The position numbers were made by a program, and so were the translations under genes. A DNA stretch of 64,000 nucleotides from positions 1 to 64,000 of the forward strand of contig JAEXZS010000004.1 in the NCBI GenBank assembly GCA_023451375.1. Reading direction: 5' to 3'. This stretch comes from Pseudomonadota bacterium (lineage in GTDB: Bacteria > Pseudomonadota > Alphaproteobacteria > Caulobacterales > Caulobacteraceae). The notes beneath the pieces were generated by a model. That model saw only the letters and a list, made by a program, of their open reading frames with translations, had not been told where the DNA came from and ran no database searches. Shown piece after piece: positions 41,297-49,187 of this stretch. Numbering within the stretch: the first letter of the stretch is position 1; the number at the start of each line of letters is the position of its first letter.

Positions 41297-42503
41297 GGAC
41301 CGGCGTGAAGCTGCGCCCCTCCTCCCAGGCCTCGACCGCATCAGACCACTGCTGCGCCATGTGGCGACGCTGGGCTTCGAACTCCGCCTTGTTGTAGACG
41401 CCCCGCGACGACCGCTCCTCGTGGGCCAGGCCTTTCTCGATCCAGTCCGAGTTGAAGCCCATCTCGTGCAGCAAGGTCGAGGCCGTCCGCCGCAGGTCGT
41501 GCACAGTGAACGGCTCCAACGGCAGTCCTCGCTTCTTCGCCAACTCGGCGATGGCGGAGGTCACGCGATTGAAGGTCGCCCGCGACATCGGCGCGTCCGC
41601 GTCGTAGCGGGACGGCAGGATGTACTTCGAGTTCCCGGCGCAGGTCTTCAGCGCAATCAGGATGTCGAGCATCTGCGTCGACAGATAGATGTTATGCGGC
41701 CGCGACCGCTTCATCCGCGCCGCCGGGATCGACCAGACGGCGTTCTCGAAGTCCACCTCTGGCCAAACCCCCTCCTGCAGTTCGCTTTTCCGAACCATGC
41801 TGAGCAGGATGAACTTCAAGCCGAGGCGGATGGTCGGCAAGGTCGCGACCTCGCCCAGAAGCCCCAACGCGATGCGGATCTCGCTCGGGGACAGGCTGCG
41901 GTCACGAGGCCGGAAGGTCGCGATCGACGCGGGTCCGACGCCGTCCGCCGGATTGTCGATCTTCTCGCCATGCAGGATCGCCCAGCCATAGATCTGTTTG
42001 ACGATGTCCCGAACGTGGATCGCCGTCGCCGGGGCGCCGCGATCCACGATGGTCTTGCAGTGCGCCCTGAGGTCGTCCGGAGTGATCTCGCTGAGCAGAC
42101 GGTTGCGCCACTGCGGCAGAACCTCGCGATTGAAGATCGAGCGGCGCATGTTCCGTGTGCTGTCCGCCATCGGGGCGGTGTCCATCCATCGCTGCGCGAC
42201 GTGCTCGAAGCTGCGCGCCTCCTGTAGGCGACGCTTCGCCCGCTGCTTCTCCAGGGCTGGCGACACGCCGCTTGCGATCGTCCGCTTGATCTCGAACAGC
42301 CGCTCGCGGGCTTGGGCCAGGCTCAGACCGCCTCGTCCGTAACGGCCCAAGGTCAGAGTCTCCCGCCGCCCATTGAAGCGGTAGTCGTACCGGAAGGAGA
42401 TCGCGCCGCCGGGCGAGATGTAGGCATACAGGCCGTCCCTGTCGGTACTCTTGTAAGGCTTTGATTTTGGTCTCAAATTCTTCAACGCGGCATCGGTAAG
42501 CAC
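41250..42503 (-). CDS. int: Tyrosine recombinase (P4-type integrase)
   Basis: A 417-residue integrase. An Arm/DUF4102 DNA-binding domain (about 1-85, with YAYISPGGAISFRYDYRFNGRRETLTLGRY) is followed by a SAM-like core-binding domain (about 100-185) and the catalytic domain (200-385). The catalytic Arg is in MVRKSELQEGVW, HxxR in TVHDLRRTASTLLHEMG, His in LAHEERSSRGV and the nucleophile Tyr in VYNKAEF. It is oriented away from the guaA end, 290 bases inside it. It presumably drives recombination at the guaA repeat. Confidence 0.95.
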   Translation of the reverse strand: MLTDAALKNLRPKSKPYKSTDRDGLYAYISPGGAISFRYDYRFNGRRETLTLGRYGRGGLSLAQARERLFEIKRTIASGVSPALEKQRAKRRLQEARSFEHVAQRWMDTAPMADSTRNMRRSIFNREVLPQWRNRLLSEITPDDLRAHCKTIVDRGAPATAIHVRDIVKQIYGWAILHGEKIDNPADGVGPASIATFRPRDRSLSPSEIRIALGLLGEVATLPTIRLGLKFILLSMVRKSELQEGVWPEVDFENAVWSIPAARMKRSRPHNIYLSTQMLDILIALKTCAGNSKYILPSRYDADAPMSRATFNRVTSAIAELAKKRGLPLEPFTVHDLRRTASTLLHEMGFNSDWIEKGLAHEERSSRGVYNKAEFEAQRRHMAQQWSDAVEAWEEGRSFTPVLTVPEGEGPRFDPKF

Positions 42504-42793
42504 GGTAAAATCTCCTCGCGCCGGGCAGTCCCGGAAATGGGCGGTTCGAGGTCGACATTCTTCAATCTTTCCAGCATCTTGTGCTGAATGAATACCGTCA
42601 TCGGGTCGCCGTGCGAGTGACGGTATGGGCCGGAATCCCCGGGAGCAACGGCGGGCGATACCGTCAGACAGGTCGGCATCACGAAAAAAAGACCCTCCGA
42701 AAGGTTCCGAAGGGTCTCGACAGAATTCACTTTTACGTCAGGGCCTTATGGCTCAATTCGGAAGCGTTATCGAAAGCTCCCGAAAGGTCTGAA
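42504..42793. other. Integrase-to-guaA region with short repeats
   Basis: A gene-free 290-base stretch at the island end. ATACCGTCA occurs at 42592-42600, in inverted form at 42618-42626 and again directly at 42658-42666; such repeats near an integrase gene may be arm-type binding sites. A leftward terminator hairpin follows at 42684-42716. Confidence 0.5.
42684..42716 (-). terminator. Terminator for guaA supplied by the island
   Basis: On the minus strand a GACCCT/AGGGTC stem with further pairing inside (42716-42691) is followed by a run of seven T (42690-42684). It lies 78 bases after the guaA stop, within island sequence. Confidence 0.72.
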
Positions 42794-44356
42794 TTATTCC
42801 CACTCGATCGTGCCGGGAGGCTTCGACGTCACGTCATAGACCACGCGGTTCACCCCTCGCACCTCGTTGATGATCCGTGTGGCGGTCTTGGCCAGGACGT
42901 CCCAGGGGAACGGATAGAAGTCGGCGGTCATGCCGTCGGTCGAGGTGACCGCGCGCAGGGCCAGGACCTTTTCATAGGTGCGGGCGTCGCCCATGACGCC
43001 GACGGTCTTGACCGGCAGCAGGACGGCGAAGGCCTGCCAGATGTCGTCGTAGAGACCGGCCTTGCGGATTTCGTCCAGATAAATGGCGTCGGCGTCCTGC
43101 AGGGTGGCGACCGCGTCGGGGGTGATTTCGCCGGGGATGCGGATGGCCAGGCCCGGTCCGGGGAAGGGATGGCGCCCCACGAAGGCGTCGGTCAGGCCCA
43201 GTTCGCGGCCGAGCGCCCGGACCTCGTCCTTGAACAGTTCGCGCAGCGGCTCGACCAGCTTCAGCTTCATGTAGTCCGGCAGGCCGCCGACATTGTGGTG
43301 GCTCTTGATCACCGCCGACGGGCCGCCCGAGGCCGAGACGCTCTCGATCACGTCGGGGTAGAGGGTGCCCTGGGCCAGGAATTCGGCGCCTTCGATCTTG
43401 TTCGCCTCACGGTCGAACACCTCGATGAAGACCCGGCCGATGGTCTTGCGCTTGGTCTCGGGGTCGGAAATCCCGGCCAGCTGGCCAAGGAACTCCTGGG
43501 AGGCGTCCACGTGGATCAGCGGGATGTTGTAGTGCTCGCGGAACAGGGTCGTGACCTGGGTCGCCTCGTCCTTGCGCAGCAGGCCGGTGTCGACGAAGAC
43601 GCAGGTCAGCTGGTCGCCGATGGCCTCGTGGATCAGCACGGCCGCGACCGAGCTGTCGACGCCGCCCGACAGGCCGCAGATGACCTTGGCCGAACCGATC
43701 TGTTCGCGGATCTTGGCGATCTGCTCGTCGCGATAGGCGGCCATGGTCCAGTCGCCGGTCAGGCCGGCCACCCCATGGGTGAAGTTCTTCAGCAGCTGGG
43801 CGCCGCGCGGGGTGTGCATCACCTCGGGGTGGAACTGGACGCCGTAGATCCGGCGCGCCTCATCGGCGATGGCGGCGAAGGGCGCGCCTTCGGACGTGGC
43901 GATGACGTGGAAGCCCTGGGGGATGGCGGTGACGCGATCGCCATGGCTCATCCACACCGGCTCGCGGTGGTCGACGGCGCCGATGCCGGCGAACAGCGGG
44001 CTTTCGCGGGCGATGACGATTTCGGCTCGGCCGAACTCGCGGTGGTGGCCGCTCTCGACCTTGCCGCCCAGTTCGGCGCAGATCAGCTGCTCGCCGTAGC
44101 AGATGCCCAGGATCGGCACGCCGGCCTCGAAGACCGCGTGGTCGACGCGGGGGCTGTCGGCCTCGGTGGTGGAGCTGGGGCCGCCCGACAGGATGATGGC
44201 CTGGGGCCGCATGGCCGTCAGCGCCGCGCCCGCCTTGTCGAACGGATGGATCTCGCAATAGACGTTCGCCTCGCGCAGGCGCCGCGCGATCAGCTGCGTC
44301 ACCTGGCTGCCGAAATCGACGATGAGCACCTTCTGGTGTTGGGTCGGCTGGGTCAT
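42794..44356 (-). CDS. guaA: GMP synthase (glutamine-hydrolysing)
   Basis: A 520-residue complete GMP synthase converting XMP to GMP. The class I amidotransferase domain (residues 1-200) has the nucleophile in GICYGEQL and the catalytic His/Glu in GVQFHPEV; the ATP pyrophosphatase has GLSGGVDSSVA; the dimerisation domain ends GTIEWE. The last 14 bases before the stop form the attachment core of the genomic island, so the TAA stop is island-derived while the protein is unaffected. Its start overlaps the nucleosidase gene stop (ATGA). Confidence 0.97.
   Translation of the reverse strand: MTQPTQHQKVLIVDFGSQVTQLIARRLREANVYCEIHPFDKAGAALTAMRPQAIILSGGPSSTTEADSPRVDHAVFEAGVPILGICYGEQLICAELGGKVESGHHREFGRAEIVIARESPLFAGIGAVDHREPVWMSHGDRVTAIPQGFHVIATSEGAPFAAIADEARRIYGVQFHPEVMHTPRGAQLLKNFTHGVAGLTGDWTMAAYRDEQIAKIREQIGSAKVICGLSGGVDSSVAAVLIHEAIGDQLTCVFVDTGLLRKDEATQVTTLFREHYNIPLIHVDASQEFLGQLAGISDPETKRKTIGRVFIEVFDREANKIEGAEFLAQGTLYPDVIESVSASGGPSAVIKSHHNVGGLPDYMKLKLVEPLRELFKDEVRALGRELGLTDAFVGRHPFPGPGLAIRIPGEITPDAVATLQDADAIYLDEIRKAGLYDDIWQAFAVLLPVKTVGVMGDARTYEKVLALRAVTSTDGMTADFYPFPWDVLAKTATRIINEVRGVNRVVYDVTSKPPGTIEWE
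42795..42808. other. Attachment-site core repeat within guaA end
   Basis: The second copy of TATTCCCACTCGAT (see 9377-9390). It spans the last codons Ile-Glu-Trp-Glu and two bases of the guaA stop. Island lies to the left, chromosome to the right. Confidence 0.85.
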
Positions 44357-45048
44357 GAGGTCGAATCCGGGGCGAACGATTGGGCGGGGTCTTGGCCTTG
44401 CGGGGCCGGGATTTCAAGCGCGGCGAGCCCGTCGGCCTCCAGCACGGCGGCCAGGCGGTCCAGTGCGGCGGCCAGGTTCTCGTCAACGTGGTGCAGGGTG
44501 GAGGTCCAGTCCTCCAGCGCCTTCAGCTCCGCCCGGCCATCCGACACGCCGCGCAGGGCGACCAAAGGCACCCCGAAGGTCTGGGCCGCGCGGACCAGCG
44601 CCCAGGTCTCCATGTCCACCATCTCGGCCTCGATGGCGTCATAGGCGGCGCCGGACACGACGTTCCCGCCGGTCGACAGGGTCGCGGTCGGCACGTCGGG
44701 GATCGGGCACGGCAGCGGCAGCACGGCGGGCTGGTCCAGCAGCGGCGTCACCCCTCTCGGGAACCCGAGCGGGCTGGCGTCCATGTCGCGATACGATACC
44801 GACGACGCCTGATAGACCGTCGCATGCTCCAGCACCCGCGACCCGCACGAGCCCAGCGACACGATCACGTCCGGCAGCTCGCCAGCCGCCTCCAGCCGCG
44901 CCAGGGCGCCGGTCAGGACGACGGCCCCTTCGACCGGGCCGACGCCCGTCATCAGCGGATCGATCCGGGCGCGCAGATGCTCGCCGTATTCGGCCGGGGC
45001 GGCCATGACCGGCAGGAGGGTGACGGAGCCGTGCCGCTCAAGCCTCAT
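44353..45048 (-). CDS. Purine nucleoside phosphorylase/MTA-SAH nucleosidase family protein
   Basis: A 231-residue protein of the nucleoside phosphorylase superfamily. Visible are MTGVGPVEGAV, SLGSCGSRVLEHA, and the purine/ribose region VDMETWALVRAAQ, LVALRGVSDG. The last matches the MTA/SAH nucleosidase pattern (VEMEGAA, R.ISD), so it probably cleaves a 5'-modified adenosine. Reaction and substrate are not certain. It overlaps both rsmB upstream and guaA downstream by 4 bases, so it belongs to the purine-linked operon. Confidence 0.78.
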   Translation of the reverse strand: MRLERHGSVTLLPVMAAPAEYGEHLRARIDPLMTGVGPVEGAVVLTGALARLEAAGELPDVIVSLGSCGSRVLEHATVYQASSVSYRDMDASPLGFPRGVTPLLDQPAVLPLPCPIPDVPTATLSTGGNVVSGAAYDAIEAEMVDMETWALVRAAQTFGVPLVALRGVSDGRAELKALEDWTSTLHHVDENLAAALDRLAAVLEADGLAALEIPAPQGQDPAQSFAPDSTS

Positions 45049-46457
45049 GCGGCGCGCTCGTAGACAGCGGCGAAGAAGCCGTCCGTTCCGGAGGTCGCGG
45101 GGGACAGGCGCAGGCGATGGCCTTGGGCGAATTGCTCTAGCCCGTCGCTCAAAAATCCTCCCCCGTCCACGGGGGAGGGGGATCGCGAAGCGGTGGAGGG
45201 GGCGGACGCCGCACTGGCGTCGGATGCGTTGAGACCAGGTCCGGTTCCGCCCCCTCCACCACGCTGCGCGTGGTCCCCCTCCCCCGCTTCGCGAGGGAGG
45301 ATCTGGATGGGACGGAACTCGGGATACGCCGCCTCGAAGGCGTCGACGCTGGCTTCATTCTCGCGGCTCAGCATCGAGCAGGTGACATAGACCAGCCGCC
45401 CGCCCGGCTTCACCAGCTTGGCCGCCTGGCCCAGGATGCGGACCTGAAGGGCGTGAAGCTTCTCGACCTCCTCGGTCGTCAGCCGCCAGGCGTCCTCCGG
45501 ACGGCGACGCCAGGTGCCAGAGCCTGAACAGGGCGCATCCACGAAAACCAGGTCCGCCTGGCCGTTCAACTCCTCCAGCCCGCCGCCGTTCTGGCCGATC
45601 AGCACCAGATCCGCCTCGACGCCCGCGCGTTCCAGCCGGGGCCTGATGTTCTCCAGCCGCTTGTTGACCACGTCCGAGGCGACCAGCTTGCCTTGGCCGT
45701 TCATCGCCTGCGCCAGGCCCAGCGTCTTGCCGCCTCCGCCGGCGCAATAATCCACTACAGTCATCCCGGGCGCCGCGCCCGCGAGCCAGCAGACGACCTG
45801 GCTGCCCCCGTCCTGAATCTCGAACCGGCCCGCCTTGAAGCCCTCCAGCGCCTGAATGTTGGGCGGCGGCTCGGACGGCAGGCGCAGGCCCCATCCGGAC
45901 CACGGCGTGCGCGAGACCTCCAGCCCCGCCTCGCGCAGCTCGGCCTCGACCTCGTCCACCGTGGCGACCGCGCCGTTGACGCGCAGGTCGATGGGCGCGC
46001 GCGGCGCCATCAGGGCGTGGGCCTCCTCGGCCCAACGCTCGCCGAAGGTCGCCTTGAAGTCCTCGACCACGAACTCCGGCAGACCCGCCGCGACCCAGCC
46101 GGGCAGTTCCCCCTGCCCCGCCGTGATCCGCGCGCGTTCCTGCTTGGACAGCGGACGCGGCCCATAGCCGTCGCCGGAATGCAGCGCCTCGATCTCCTCC
46201 AGCGGCAGGCCGTCGATGGCGTGCAGCGAGCCGATCACCAGCGCCCGGCCGTCCTCGCGTCCGCCCATGATCCACGACAGGCGGCCGCGCGCGCGCAGGA
46301 CCTTGTAAACCCGGTCGGCGATGGCGCGGCGGTCCTTCGACCCGGCGTAGCGGTTGGCGCTTCCCCACGCCTTCAGGACGGCTTCCGCCGGCTGGCGACC
46401 CTGTGCGATGGAGTCCAGGACGGAGGCGGCGGCGGCGAGACGGGCGGCTGGGGTCAC
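45045..46457 (-). CDS. rsmB: RsmB-family 16S rRNA m5C methyltransferase with an inserted repeat
   Basis: A 470-residue RNA cytosine-C5 methyltransferase. N-terminal NusB-like helices (about 1-130), then the Rossmann methyltransferase: VVDYCAGGGGKTLGLAQ, DVVNKRLENI, DAPCSGSGTWRRRPE with the catalytic Cys, and YVTCSMLSREN with the second Cys. The last strand has GTDGFFAAVYERAA. Residues about 383-435 are low complexity and come from an intergenic repeat inserted in frame. Starts with GTG and overlaps the nucleosidase gene at its 3' end. Confidence 0.9.
   Translation of the reverse strand: MTPAARLAAAASVLDSIAQGRQPAEAVLKAWGSANRYAGSKDRRAIADRVYKVLRARGRLSWIMGGREDGRALVIGSLHAIDGLPLEEIEALHSGDGYGPRPLSKQERARITAGQGELPGWVAAGLPEFVVEDFKATFGERWAEEAHALMAPRAPIDLRVNGAVATVDEVEAELREAGLEVSRTPWSGWGLRLPSEPPPNIQALEGFKAGRFEIQDGGSQVVCWLAGAAPGMTVVDYCAGGGGKTLGLAQAMNGQGKLVASDVVNKRLENIRPRLERAGVEADLVLIGQNGGGLEELNGQADLVFVDAPCSGSGTWRRRPEDAWRLTTEEVEKLHALQVRILGQAAKLVKPGGRLVYVTCSMLSRENEASVDAFEAAYPEFRPIQILPREAGEGDHAQRGGGGGTGPGLNASDASAASAPSTASRSPSPVDGGGFLSDGLEQFAQGHRLRLSPATSGTDGFFAAVYERAA
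45155..45302. repeat. Repetitive palindromic element inside rsmB
   Basis: Stretch rich in G/C runs with internal inverted repeats: TCCCCC/GGGGGA near 45160-45180, GCGGTGGAGGGGGC at 45190-45203 against GCCCCCTCCACCACGC at about 45250-45265, and CGAAGC/GCTTCG ends. This is the composition of a dispersed repeat, translated here as a Gly/Ser/Ala-rich insert without breaking the frame. Confidence 0.65.
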
Positions 46458-46466
46458 TCTAGACTT

Positions 46467-46859
46467 TCAGACGAACAGGGCCGCCAGGATCACGACCAGT
46501 CCCGCGAAGGAGACCGTCCACACCAGCGACCGGACATAGGGCACGCCGAAGGCGTACAGCGGCACATAGACGACGCGCGCCCAGAAATAGAGCGCCGTCC
46601 CCCACAGCGTCAGCACGCCATTCTGCCCCGCCACATGGGCGATCAGCACGGCGCCGATGAACAACGGCAGGGTTTCGAACAGATTGGCCTGGGCCCGTTC
46701 GAGACGGCCGGTCAGCGGCCTCTTCGCCGCCGGCGTCTCGTCGCGCGGGCCCGCGTTCCACTTCGAGCCGAACTCGACCGTCCGCGCCCCGGCCGGCAGG
46801 AAGACCTGCACCAGCGCCAGGATCAGCGTCAGGGCCAGATAGGTCAGCTCGGTGGTCAT
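46467..46859 (-). CDS. MAPEG-family membrane protein
   Basis: A 130-residue integral membrane protein with four hydrophobic segments (about 5-24, 60-80, 82-102, 108-129) and the family pattern RLERAQANLFETLPLFI after the first loop. MAPEG proteins include glutathione transferases and peroxidases; the bacterial ones are mostly uncharacterised. It lies 9 bases before the rsmB start in the same direction and 4 bases after guaB. Confidence 0.85.
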   Translation of the reverse strand: MTTELTYLALTLILALVQVFLPAGARTVEFGSKWNAGPRDETPAAKRPLTGRLERAQANLFETLPLFIGAVLIAHVAGQNGVLTLWGTALYFWARVVYVPLYAFGVPYVRSLVWTVSFAGLVVILAALFV

Positions 46860-46863
46860 GGCC

Positions 46864-48321
46864 TCATCCCTGCCTGTAGTTGGGCGCCTCGCGGGTGATC
46901 ATCACGTCGTGGACATGGCTCTCGCGCAGGCCCGCGCCGGTGATGCGGACGAAGCGGGCGCGCTTCTGGAACTCGGCGATGCTCGGCGCGCCGACATAGC
47001 CCATGGAGGCGCGCAGCCCCCCGACCAGCTGGTGCAGCACAGGAGAGATTGGTCCCTTGTACGGCGTCTGGCCCTCGATGCCCTCGGGCACCAGCTTCTC
47101 GGACGAGACCTCCTTCTGGAAGTAGCGGTCGGCCGAGCCGCGCGCCATGGCGCCCACCGAACCCATGCCGCGATACGACTTGTAGGACCGACCCTGGTAC
47201 AGGAAGACCTCGCCCGGGCTCTCGTCGGTGCCGGCGAACATCGAGCCCATCATGGCCACGCTGGCGCCCGCCGCGATGGCCTTGGCCAGGTCGCCCGAAT
47301 ATTTGATGCCGCCGTCGGCGATGACCGGCGCGCCCGACTCCTTCGCCGCCCGCGCCGCGTCCATCACCGCCGTCAGCTGCGGCACGCCCACGCCCGCGAC
47401 GATGCGGGTGGTGCAGATGGAGCCCGGCCCGATGCCGACCTTCACCGCGTCGGCGCCCGCGTCGATCAGGGCGCGGGTGGCGTCATAGGTGGCGACGTTG
47501 CCGGCGATGATCTGGATGCGGTTCGACTCGCGCTTGATGCGCTCGACCACCGCCGCCACCGACGACGAATGCCCGTGGGCGGTGTCGATCACCACCACGT
47601 CGGCGCCCGCCTCGGCCAGGGCCATCGCCCGCTCGAAACCGGCGTCGCCGACGGTCGAGGCCGCGCCGACCAGCAGGCGCCCCTGCTCGTCCTTGGCCGC
47701 ATGCGGGAAGGCCTGGGCCTTCTCGATGTCCTTCATGGTGATCAGGCCGACGGCGCGATAGTCCTCGTCGACCACGATGACCCGCTCGATCTTGCGGGTG
47801 CGCAGCAGCTCGCGCGCCACTTCTCGCCCGGCGCCCTCGCGCACGGTGACCAGTTCGCCCGTGGTCATCAGGGCGGCGGCCTTGACGTTGGGATCCGGCT
47901 CGAACCGCATGTCGCGGTTGGTCAGCATGCCGACCAGCTTGCCCGACTTGGGATCGACGACCGGGAAGCCGGTGATCTTCTTGCGCGCCACGATCTCGCG
48001 CACCTCGCCCAGCGTGGTCTCGGGGCCGACCGTCACCGGGTTCACCACCATCCCGCTCTCATAGCGTTTGACGGCGCGGACCTCGTCGGCCTGCTCCTCG
48101 ATGGTCATGTTCCGGTGCAGCACGCCCAGACCGCCGGCCTGCGCCATGGCGATGGCCAGCCGGCTTTCCGTCACCGTGTCCATGGCCGAGGACAGCAGGG
48201 GGATGTTCAGCCGGATGTCGCGGGTCAGCTGGGTCGAGACATCGACCTCAGCCGGCATATGGTCCGATGCGCCGGGTTCGAGCAAAACATCGTCGAAGGT
48301 GAGGCCTTCGCGTATCTCCAT
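46864..48321 (-). CDS. guaB: IMP dehydrogenase
   Basis: A 485-residue complete IMP dehydrogenase that converts IMP to XMP with NAD, the step before GuaA. The start MEIREGLTFDDVLLEP, paired CBS domains (about 95-205, with RDMRFEPDP), the catalytic loop GIGPGSICTTRIVAGVGVP containing the active Cys, and the C-terminal flap region are all visible. A longer frame upstream has no family match; the ATG at 48321 is preceded by GGAGAC-type site. It heads a leftward run with MAPEG, rsmB, nucleosidase and guaA, so guanine synthesis genes are near each other. Confidence 0.96.
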   Translation of the reverse strand: MEIREGLTFDDVLLEPGASDHMPAEVDVSTQLTRDIRLNIPLLSSAMDTVTESRLAIAMAQAGGLGVLHRNMTIEEQADEVRAVKRYESGMVVNPVTVGPETTLGEVREIVARKKITGFPVVDPKSGKLVGMLTNRDMRFEPDPNVKAAALMTTGELVTVREGAGREVARELLRTRKIERVIVVDEDYRAVGLITMKDIEKAQAFPHAAKDEQGRLLVGAASTVGDAGFERAMALAEAGADVVVIDTAHGHSSSVAAVVERIKRESNRIQIIAGNVATYDATRALIDAGADAVKVGIGPGSICTTRIVAGVGVPQLTAVMDAARAAKESGAPVIADGGIKYSGDLAKAIAAGASVAMMGSMFAGTDESPGEVFLYQGRSYKSYRGMGSVGAMARGSADRYFQKEVSSEKLVPEGIEGQTPYKGPISPVLHQLVGGLRASMGYVGAPSIAEFQKRARFVRITGAGLRESHVHDVMITREAPNYRQG

Positions 48322-48447
48322 GGGGAGTCTCCGTTTTGCGGGCCGCGTATACCGGGATGCGGGGCCTCGCGGCAAGGGCCGCAGGCCTATCCGCCTGATA
48401 GAATTTATTGGTTTGCAACCCGGCCCGGCGGATACCATTCTCTGATC

Positions 48448-48993
48448 ATGGTCGGCGTCCTCCTCAGCACCGCGCGCAAACTGGCGTTGAAGATCGCCAG
48501 CTACGGCGTCATGCACCTGGTCGTCGCCATATTAGTGGCCTTCGCCATCACCCGCGACTGGCGTCTGGCCCTGGCCGTCGGCATGGTCGAGCCCTTCTTC
48601 CAGACCATCGCCTATTCGATCCACGACCGCGTCTGGCACCGCGTCGAGCGCCGCCGCATGGCCTCGAACATCGAAGAGGCGGCCGAGGCCTTCACCGCCC
48701 GCCTCGACATCATGTCGCCTCAGGAACAGACCCGCGTCCACGACCACCACGGCCACTCCCACGCCCTGCCGCGCTCTTTCAAACAGATCGCGCTGAAGAC
48801 GATCACCTACGGCCTGATGCACTTCGCCGTGGCGGTCGCGGTGGCCTTCGCCCTGACCGGCAGCCTTCGCATCGCCCTGGCCATCGGCGTGATCGAGCCC
48901 ATCGTGCAGACGGTCTTCTTCACCATCCACGACCGCATCTGGTCGCGGATCGAGGCCCGCCGCGCCGCCAAGTCGCGCCCCGCGACGGCTTAG
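48448..48993 (+). CDS. Tandem DUF2061 membrane protein
   Basis: A 181-residue protein with two copies of the DUF2061 unit. The first (about 9-66) reads KLALKIASYGVMHLVV...EPFFQTIAYSIHDRVW, the second (about 113-170) KQIALKTITYGLMHFAVA...EPIVQTVFFTIHDRIW; each has two TM segments. Between them is a His-rich linker (VHDHHGHSHALP). Function unknown. The start is 7 bases after a TGATC site; it is divergent from guaB and followed by a 29-bp inverted repeat. Confidence 0.83.
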   Translation: MVGVLLSTARKLALKIASYGVMHLVVAILVAFAITRDWRLALAVGMVEPFFQTIAYSIHDRVWHRVERRRMASNIEEAAEAFTARLDIMSPQEQTRVHDHHGHSHALPRSFKQIALKTITYGLMHFAVAVAVAFALTGSLRIALAIGVIEPIVQTVFFTIHDRIWSRIEARRAAKSRPATA

Positions 48994-49010
48994 ATTGTGA
49001 CCCTCTAAAT

Positions 49011-49145
49011 CCGTCACCCTCGGGCTTGTCCCGAGGGCCTACGGTTGCGCCAAGCTCCGACCCGAACCGCCGCAGGCCGAAGCGTGCGGGTCAGAATCGC
49101 TTCCGCATCCGCCGTGGGCCCTCGGGACAAGCCCGAGGGTGACGG
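49011..49145. repeat. 29-bp perfect inverted repeat pair
   Basis: Arms at 49011-49039 and 49117-49145 are exact complements and each contains CTCGGG-CTTGT-CCCGAG, itself a hairpin. The 77-base spacer has no gene. The form is that of a dispersed palindromic repeat common in this group. It may also end transcription of the genes either side, but T runs are absent. Confidence 0.75.
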
Positions 49146-49187
49146 GAGATGAAGTCGCAGGCGAGAGTTCGCGGGCCCCGCCCTCGG

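Larger units (their letters stand above)
9377..42808. mobile_element. Integrative metal-resistance island inserted in the 3' end of guaA
   Basis: A segment of about 33.4 kb bounded by identical 14-bp direct repeats (TATTCCCACTCGAT) at 9377-9390 and 42795-42808. The right copy is the end of guaA, and a tyrosine integrase gene lies 290 bases inside that end, the standard layout of an integrated genomic island. Inside are an AlpA-like regulator, a ParB-like protein, and copper, czc, CDF and arsenic resistance genes. No relaxase, coupling protein or type IV secretion genes are visible, so self-transfer is not supported. Boundaries are direct observation; mobility is inference. Confidence 0.88.
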
